From NCBI RefSeq assembly GCF_900107435.1, contig NZ_FNPZ01000008.1, positions 34,455 to 98,454 on the forward strand: a stretch of DNA of 64,000 bases. The letters run 5' to 3'. Of the stretch, positions 59,238 to 64,000 are shown piece after piece. The first letter of the stretch is position 1. Every line of letters starts with the position of its first letter. Origin of the DNA: Herbiconiux ginsengi. GTDB taxonomy: Bacteria > Actinomycetota > Actinomycetes > Actinomycetales > Microbacteriaceae. A program made the translations under genes and the position numbers. The notes under the pieces are model-generated. The model saw nothing but the letters and a program-made list of their open reading frames with translations. It searched no databases and had not been told where the DNA came from.

Positions 59238-59878
59238 CAGGCATCGACCGCGAGGCGCTCGCCGCTCGCATCGCCCGCGACATCCCCGAGGGCGCCTACG
59301 TCAACCTCGGCATCGGCGCGCCCACGCTCATCGCGAACTACCTGCCCGACGACCTCGAGATCATCCTGCACACCGAGAACGGGATGCTCGGCATGGGCCC
59401 GAAGCCGGAGGCCGGCCGCATCGACCCCGATCTGATCAACGCCGGCAAGCAGCCGGTCACCGAGTTACCGGGCGCCGCCTACTTCCATCACGCCGACTCC
59501 TTCGGCATGATGCGCGGCGGCCACCTCGACGTGTGCGTGCTGGGCGCCTTCCAGGTCTCCGAGCGAGGCGACCTGGCCAACTGGCACACGGGTGCTCCGG
59601 ATGCGATCCCCGCGGTGGGTGGCGCCATGGACCTTGCCATCGGCGCCAAAGACGTCTACGTGATGACCGACCTGGTGACCCGCGACGGTACCGCGAAGAT
59701 CGTGGCCGAGTGCACGTATCCGGTCACCGGCGTGCGCTGTGTGAGCCGCATCTACACCGATCTCGCCGTCTTCGACGTCACGCCGGACGGCCTGGCCGTC
59801 ACCGACGTCTTCGGCGACACCACGCTCGACGAACTCCGCACGATCACCGGTCTCACCCTGCTCGACCGCACCCCCTAA
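59234..59878 (+). CDS. 3-oxoacid/3-oxoadipate CoA-transferase, subunit B
   Basis: A 214-residue beta subunit. It opens with IARDIPEGAYVNLGIGAPTLIANYL, carries the catalytic Glu in LHTENGMLGMGP, then GGHLDVCVLGAFQV and VMTDLVTRDGTAKIVAE. It forms the active site with subunit A and gives acyl-CoA from succinyl-CoA or acetyl-CoA. With the thiolase that follows, the pair does the last two steps of the beta-ketoadipate route, though the acid could be another 3-oxoacid. Confidence 0.9.
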   Translation: MTGIDREALAARIARDIPEGAYVNLGIGAPTLIANYLPDDLEIILHTENGMLGMGPKPEAGRIDPDLINAGKQPVTELPGAAYFHHADSFGMMRGGHLDVCVLGAFQVSERGDLANWHTGAPDAIPAVGGAMDLAIGAKDVYVMTDLVTRDGTAKIVAECTYPVTGVRCVSRIYTDLAVFDVTPDGLAVTDVFGDTTLDELRTITGLTLLDRTP

Positions 59879-59914
59879 CCCACCCCCCACCCCCCCACAA
59901 CCCCGCGTCCCCTC

Positions 59915-59979
59915 CTCGCGACCCGTCGAAATCCGCCCTGAAAACGGCGCGGATTGGGCGGATTTTGACGGGTCGCGAG
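59915..59979. repeat. Long inverted repeat (24-bp arms) inside the CoA-transferase/thiolase operon
   Basis: Arms 59915-59938 and 59956-59979 match except one G-T position that still pairs in RNA. The ends CTCGCGACCCGTC match the hairpin at 58383 except one base. The right arm ends 13 bases before the thiolase start and next to its ribosome site (GAGAGGAAC). TTTT follows the inner stem GGGCGGA. It may attenuate or reduce thiolase expression. Confidence 0.8.
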
Positions 59980-59992
59980 AGAGGAACATCCC

Positions 59993-61165
59993 ATGACCGG
60001 CAGTTTCGTCTACGACGCCGTGCGCACCCCGTTCGGCCGCATCGGCAAGGCGCTCGCGGGGGTGCGGCCCGACGACCTCGCGGCGTCGACGCTGCACGCG
60101 CTGCTCGAGCGCACACCGGGGCTCGACCCCGCCGCGATCGACGACGTCATCCTCGGCGCTGCCAACCAGGCCGGGGAGGACAACCGCGACGTCGCCCGCA
60201 TGGCCCTGCTGCTCGCCGGGCTGCCGACATCCGTTCCCGGAGCCACGGTGAACCGGCTCTGCGGATCGAGCGTCGAGGCCGTCATCCAGGCCAGTCGTGC
60301 GATCGAGGCGGGTGACGCCGATGTGATGGTGGCCGGCGGTGTCGAGTCGATGAGCCGGGCGCCGTGGGTGATCGGCAAGCCGTCGCGGCCCTATCCGGCC
60401 GGTAACGAGACCATGTACTCGACCACGCTCGGCTGGCGCTTCGTGAACCCCGCCATGCCGAAGGAGTGGGCGATCTCGAACGGCGAGTCGGCCGAGATCC
60501 TCGCCGACCGCTTCGCCATCTCGCGGGAGGAGCAGGATGCCTTCGCGGCCCGCTCGCACAACCTCGCGGCCGCCGCGTGGGATGCAGGCGTCTATGCGAA
60601 CGAGATCGTGCCCGTGCCCGGTGTCGAGCTCGACCGCGACGAGGGCATCCGCCCCGGTTCGTCGGTCGACTCGCTCTCCGGCCTGAAGCCCGCGTTCCGG
60701 CCCGACGGCACCGTCACGGCCGGCAATTCCTCACCGCTCAACGACGGCTCGTCGATGGTGCTCGTCGGCGGCGAGAACGCCGTGCCCGGGGCCGAGCCGC
60801 TCGCCCGCATCGCCGGTCGCGGGGTGTCGGGCGTCGACCCCGACGTGTTCGGCATCGCACCGGTCGAGGCCGCGAACCGCGCCCTCGCGCGCGCCGGCAA
60901 GACCTGGGCCGACGTGGATCTCGTGGAGCTCAACGAGGCCTTCGCCGTGCAGAGCCTCGCGTGCCTCCGTCTGTGGACCGAGCTCGACCCCGAGAAGGTG
61001 AACATCCACGGCGGGGCGATCGCCATGGGGCACCCGCTCGGCGCCTCCGGAGGGCGCATCATCGGTCACGTCGCGCACGAGCTGGCGCGACGTGGGGGTG
61101 GTGTCGGGGTGGCCGCGATCTGCATCGGCGTGGGTCAGGGCCTCGCGGTCGTGCTGGAACGGTGA
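59993..61165 (+). CDS. Thiolase, probably 3-oxoadipyl-CoA thiolase (PcaF type)
   Basis: A 390-residue thiolase. The opening FVYDAVRTPFGRIGKALAG is typical of 3-oxoadipyl-CoA/acetyl-CoA acyltransferases. The acylated Cys is in VNRLCGSSVEAV, followed by GGVESMSRAPWVIGKP, and the C-terminal catalytic segments are ELNEAFAVQS and GGAIAMGHPLGASGGR, with AAICIGVGQG supplying the late Cys. It cleaves 3-oxoadipyl-CoA to succinyl-CoA and acetyl-CoA if the pathway reading is right. It stands after the long hairpin and before the IclR gene. Confidence 0.9.
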   Translation: MTGSFVYDAVRTPFGRIGKALAGVRPDDLAASTLHALLERTPGLDPAAIDDVILGAANQAGEDNRDVARMALLLAGLPTSVPGATVNRLCGSSVEAVIQASRAIEAGDADVMVAGGVESMSRAPWVIGKPSRPYPAGNETMYSTTLGWRFVNPAMPKEWAISNGESAEILADRFAISREEQDAFAARSHNLAAAAWDAGVYANEIVPVPGVELDRDEGIRPGSSVDSLSGLKPAFRPDGTVTAGNSSPLNDGSSMVLVGGENAVPGAEPLARIAGRGVSGVDPDVFGIAPVEAANRALARAGKTWADVDLVELNEAFAVQSLACLRLWTELDPEKVNIHGGAIAMGHPLGASGGRIIGHVAHELARRGGGVGVAAICIGVGQGLAVVLER

Positions 61166-61244
61166 CCGGATGCGCGCGGCCGGCCCCCCGCACACCGAGC
61201 GGATTCGCGGTGCGGGTCACCGGATGCGCCGCGCCGCCCGCCGA

Positions 61245-61259
61245 TAGCATGTGACGATG
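61245..61259 (+). promoter_or_regulatory. Leaderless promoter of the IclR regulator gene
   Basis: TAGCAT (61245-61250), six bases GTGACG, then ATG at 61257. The geometry is the same as for the UvrA2-like gene. The in-frame GTG two codons earlier overlaps the -10 to start spacing and is less likely. Confidence 0.55.
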
Positions 61260-62048
61260 GCCGAGATGAGCGAGCACCCGGAGCCGAGCAGCCAGTTCGT
61301 GCAGTCGCTGGCCCGCGGCCTCGACGTGGTGAAGGCATTCACCGCCGAGCGCCCCGAGATGACGCTCAGCGACATCGCGCGGGTCACCGACCTCACCCGG
61401 GCCACTGCACGCCGCTTCCTCCTCACCCTGGTGGAACTCGGCTACGTGCGCACCGACGGTAAGCTCTTCGCCCTCACGCCGAGGGTGCTCGAACTGGGCT
61501 TCAGCTACCTCTCCGGGCTCAGCTTGCCCGAGGTCGCCCAGCCGCACCTGGAGCAGCTGTCACGCGAGCTCGGGGAGTCGACCTCGGCATCCGTTCTCGA
61601 CGGCCGCGACATCGTCTACGTGGCGCGGGTGCCCACGCGGCGCATCATGACCGTCGGCATCACGATCGGCACGCGCTTCCCGGCCTATGCCACTTCGATG
61701 GGGCGGGTGCTGCTCGCGAATCTGCCGGCCGCCGAGCGGGATGCGCTCCTCGGCGACCTGCACCCGGCCGCTTTCACGCCGTCGACGCTGACCGATCCGG
61801 AGGCGCTGCGGGCCGAGCTCGACGCGGTGCGCGAACGCGGCTGGACCATCGTCGACCAGGAGCTCGAGGTGGGCCTGCGCTCGGTTGCGGCGCCGGTGCA
61901 CCGCGGCGGATCGGTCGTGGCGGCCATCAACGTCTCCACCACCACGGGCACCTCCTCGCTGGAGAAGCTCACCGAGGAGTTCGTGCCGGCCCTCCTGGCG
62001 GCGGCCGAGAGTATCGGCGCCGACCTCGCCCTCACGAGCCGCCGCTGA
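61257..62048 (+). CDS. IclR-family regulator, PcaR-like
   Basis: A 263-residue IclR regulator. The winged HTH (about residues 15-75) has FVQSLARGLDVVKAFTAE and LSDIARVTDLTRATARRFLLTLVELGYV; the effector domain has VGITIGTRFPAYATSMGRVLLANL and GLRSVAAPVHRGGSVVAAINVST. The sequence is of the PcaR/PobR/CatR type regulating beta-ketoadipate genes. It follows the thiolase gene by 91 bases on its own leaderless promoter and could act on the GTTCG/CGAAC site at 58497. Confidence 0.92.
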   Translation: MAEMSEHPEPSSQFVQSLARGLDVVKAFTAERPEMTLSDIARVTDLTRATARRFLLTLVELGYVRTDGKLFALTPRVLELGFSYLSGLSLPEVAQPHLEQLSRELGESTSASVLDGRDIVYVARVPTRRIMTVGITIGTRFPAYATSMGRVLLANLPAAERDALLGDLHPAAFTPSTLTDPEALRAELDAVRERGWTIVDQELEVGLRSVAAPVHRGGSVVAAINVSTTTGTSSLEKLTEEFVPALLAAAESIGADLALTSRR

Positions 62049-62052
62049 CATC

Positions 62053-62108
62053 GACTCGTCCCAAACGGGGCCACAACTCGCGTTCTTGCCCGATTTGAGA
62101 CGAGTCGT
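62053..62108. terminator. Imperfect long hairpin between convergent genes
   Basis: Arms 62053-62070 and 62090-62108 pair over about 16 of 18 positions with one bulge; the outer CGACTCGTC matches CGAGTCG style ends. It lies between the IclR stop at 62048 and the 3-hydroxyacyl-CoA dehydrogenase stop at 62115 and would end both transcripts. Confidence 0.65.
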
Positions 62109-62114
62109 GAGGGG

Positions 62115-63236
62115 TCAGCGGGAACTCATACCCTCCCAGAGGGGCTTCAGGCGCATGAGCTGCTCGTCGCGCCAGCGGACTCGGGCCTCCCACTCGTCGA
62201 GGGGGAGGAGGGCGCGGCGCTGCGCGACCGCGGTCGCGACCAGATCGGGGGTCCACGGATCGTGCTGGCCGCGCTCGGCACCCATGCGCTCGTAGGCGGG
62301 GCCCATCTTCTCGGCGTGCGACTCGAGACCGCCGCGGGTGTTCAGATCGACCGTCTCGAACGGGCCGATGAAGCTCCACCGCCGGCCGAGCCCCGAGCGC
62401 ACCACCTCGTCGATGTCGTCGACCGTGGCCACCCCGTCGCGCACGAGCGCGTACGCCTCACGCAGCACGGCGCCCTGCAGACGGTTGAAGAGGAACCCCT
62501 CGACTTCTTTGCGCACGAGCACGGGCCGCAGCCCCGCGCCGCGATACAGAGCGGATGCGCGGTCGAGCACGGCCGCATCCGTCGCCGGAGAGGGCACAAG
62601 CTCGATCACCGGGAGCAGGTAGGGCGGATTGCCCGGATGCGCCACGATCAGCCGCGCAGCAACACCCGTGAGAGCGACGTCGAGCTCGGCCGCGTCGACG
62701 CCGGCGGCATCGCGGTCGGCAGGGACCACGCCGGCGGGTTCGAGCCCGGCCAGGATCGTGCTCGGTGTGATGGCCGAGCTCGACGAGGCGAGGATCGCAT
62801 CGGCGGGTGCGACTGCGGCGACCGCCGCGAACAGCTCCCGCTTGAGCTCCACGCGTTCCGGTGCGCACTCCTGCACGAGAACGGCGGCGCCGAGCGCATC
62901 GGCGAGCTCGGCTTCGAACGAGACCCGCCCGGCGACGAGGGAAGGTGACTCCGCGAGCAACCCGAACTCGGCGAGCAGCCCGAGGCGCGAGCGGAGATCG
63001 GCTCGCGCCCGCTCGAACGCCTCGGGAAAGGCGTCCCACACCCGCACCGGATGCCCGGCCGAAGCGAAGAGCACCGCGAACGCGACCCCGATCGATCCGG
63101 CACCCGCGATCGCGACCACCGGCCGGGCTGCATCCGGCGCCGGCCGATCACTCTCCGGCGGGGTGCGCCCACCGCCCTCGGGCGGCGCGGCGCCCTCGCC
63201 CACGGCGGTCCGCGGTGCCGCGCTCACACCTCCCAC
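62115..63236 (-). CDS. 3-hydroxyacyl-CoA dehydrogenase-family enzyme
   Basis: A 373-residue NAD-dependent dehydrogenase of the 3-hydroxyacyl-CoA dehydrogenase/L-carnitine dehydrogenase/lambda-crystallin group. After a 36-residue Pro/Gly-rich tail, IAGAGSIGVAFAVLFASAGH is the NAD loop, QECAPERVELKRELFAAV follows, and SSSSAITPSTI and AHPGNPPYLLPVIELVPSP form the active site with the His. An insertion of about 25 residues (PAGVVPADRDAAGVDAAELD) between those two segments is unusual. KEVEGFLFNRLQGAVLREAY begins the C-terminal domain. It overlaps the Fe-alcohol dehydrogenase gene by 13 bases. Confidence 0.87.
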   Translation of the reverse strand: MGGVSAAPRTAVGEGAAPPEGGGRTPPESDRPAPDAARPVVAIAGAGSIGVAFAVLFASAGHPVRVWDAFPEAFERARADLRSRLGLLAEFGLLAESPSLVAGRVSFEAELADALGAAVLVQECAPERVELKRELFAAVAAVAPADAILASSSSAITPSTILAGLEPAGVVPADRDAAGVDAAELDVALTGVAARLIVAHPGNPPYLLPVIELVPSPATDAAVLDRASALYRGAGLRPVLVRKEVEGFLFNRLQGAVLREAYALVRDGVATVDDIDEVVRSGLGRRWSFIGPFETVDLNTRGGLESHAEKMGPAYERMGAERGQHDPWTPDLVATAVAQRRALLPLDEWEARVRWRDEQLMRLKPLWEGMSSR

Positions 63237-64000
63237 CAGCTCCGGTCGCCCGCGTAGCTGCGCTCGAGGATGGCCACGACGGCCTCCTTGCTGAGCTCGC
63301 GCGGGTTGTTCGCGGTGAGACGGGTGGCGAGCATCGCCTGGTCGGCGACGAAGCCGAAGTCGTCGGGGGAGAGGCCGAGCGACTTGACGTCGAGCGGTGC
63401 GCCGATCGCGGCGAGCAGCCCTTCGATGCGCTGGATGCCGGCGTGCGCCTGTTCGAGCGGCGAGTCCGACGGCGAGGCGACACCGAGCAGTCGCCCGATC
63501 TCGGCGAACTCGTCGACGCGCTCGGGCAGGTTGAAGCGCATGACGTAGGGCAGCAGTGCGCTGATGCCGAAGCCGTGCGGGGTGTGGGTGAGGTTACCCA
63601 CCGAGCCTTGGATGGCGTGCGCCCCGGCAGTTCCGGCCGTGTTGATCGACATTCCCGCGCTGTACGCGGCGAACATCGTGTCCGAACGCGCCTCGAGGTC
63701 GGAGGGGTTCGCGGCCACGGCCTCGAGCGAGGTGTTCAGCAGCGTGAGGCCGTTGCGGGCGAACACGTCGGTGAGGCGGTTCTTTCCCGCGTAGAGCTTC
63801 GTGTCGAGGTCGTCGGCCGACGGGTTCTTCACGCGTCCGGTGAAGGCCTCGACGAGGTGCGACAGCGCATCCGCCCCCGTCGCCGCGGTGAGTCCGGGCG
63901 GGCAGGTGAGCGTGAGTTCGGGATCGATCACGGCGGTGTGCGCTTCGAGGAACGGGCTCGCCACGCCCACCTTCATGCCCTTCTCGGTGTCGAACACCAC
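63224..64000 (-). CDS. Iron-dependent (class III) alcohol dehydrogenase, C-terminal part
   Basis: The last 258 residues of a class III (iron-containing) alcohol dehydrogenase; the N-terminal NAD-binding domain lies beyond the window end at 64000, so the first visible codon is not a true start. Metal-binding segments are TGADALSHLVEAFTG (Asp, His) and AGTAGAHAIQGSVGNLTHTPHG (His, His). The sequence is not of the maleylacetate reductase type. It shares a 13-base overlap with the 3-hydroxyacyl-CoA dehydrogenase gene downstream, so both act in one transcript. The alcohol or hydroxyacid substrate is not known. Confidence 0.88.
   Translation of the reverse strand: MVFDTEKGMKVGVASPFLEAHTAVIDPELTLTCPPGLTAATGADALSHLVEAFTGRVKNPSADDLDTKLYAGKNRLTDVFARNGLTLLNTSLEAVAANPSDLEARSDTMFAAYSAGMSINTAGTAGAHAIQGSVGNLTHTPHGFGISALLPYVMRFNLPERVDEFAEIGRLLGVASPSDSPLEQAHAGIQRIEGLLAAIGAPLDVKSLGLSPDDFGFVADQAMLATRLTANNPRELSKEAVVAILERSYAGDRSWWEV

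Overview
The window is high-GC DNA with dense, often overlapping genes, short intergenic gaps, GTG/TTG starts and several leaderless promoters. An LANTG-type cell-wall sorting signal, a DtxR/IdeR-like iron box and the overall protein character point to an actinobacterium, most likely a soil- or plant-associated member of the Microbacteriaceae. That placement is inference from gene content, not from a marker gene. No rRNA, tRNA, CRISPR array, IS element or prophage was recognised. The window is an ordinary chromosomal stretch rich in catabolic and transport genes.

Layout. 1-3.7 kb: a CocE-type hydrolase (cut by the window edge), a sugar-type ABC binding lipoprotein, a LysR regulator and an SDR dehydrogenase. 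3.9-8.3 kb: a decayed regulator, a secreted GH18 chitinase with two nearly identical chitin-binding modules, and a two-gene DUF1611/alanine-racemase-like module. 8.4-13.8 kb: a small membrane protein, an acetyltransferase/MFS exporter pair preceded by a 55-codon ORF, and a wall-anchored metallophosphoesterase. 14-18.4 kb: a zinc-ribbon SDR, a GmrSD-like DUF262/DUF1524 protein and an Fe/2-oxoglutarate-oxygenase-like protein under an iron box. 18.5-30.8 kb: creatininase-like, PPC-domain and nucleoside-deaminase genes. They are followed by a tightly coupled nine-gene purine nucleoside operon: adenosine deaminase, exported protein, BMP-type ABC transporter, adenine-deaminase-like amidohydrolase, GntR regulator and an acyl-CoA-dehydrogenase-like flavoprotein.

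30.9-41.6 kb: GAPDH, a sulfonate/nitrate-type ABC operon ending in a GlxA-type regulator, a LysR gene divergent from an unusual fusion of an MFS transporter with a VAO-type FAD oxidoreductase, an aldo/keto reductase and a cytochrome b-type membrane protein. 41.6-50.2 kb: an ABC-F protein with an attenuator-like leader, a Gly/Asp-rich protein, a VOC/small-protein pair, a UvrA2-like ABC protein, a 44-codon gene, transaldolase and TetR. 50.3-58.4 kb: a GH2 beta-galactosidase behind a perfect palindrome, an enoyl-CoA hydratase, a secreted GH27 alpha-galactosidase behind a LacI-type palindrome, and a secreted small protein. 58.5-64 kb: a beta-ketoadipate-type CoA-transferase/thiolase/IclR cluster, then a 3-hydroxyacyl-CoA dehydrogenase and an iron-dependent alcohol dehydrogenase.

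The genes suggest an organism that scavenges chitin, galactosides, nucleosides, sulfonates and aromatic-derived acids. The items most worth a second look are the MFS-FAD fusion, the leader region of the ABC-F gene, the iron-box-controlled oxygenase, the amidohydrolase with substituted Glu/His residues, and a set of long intergenic hairpins, some sharing CTCGCGACCCG-type ends.
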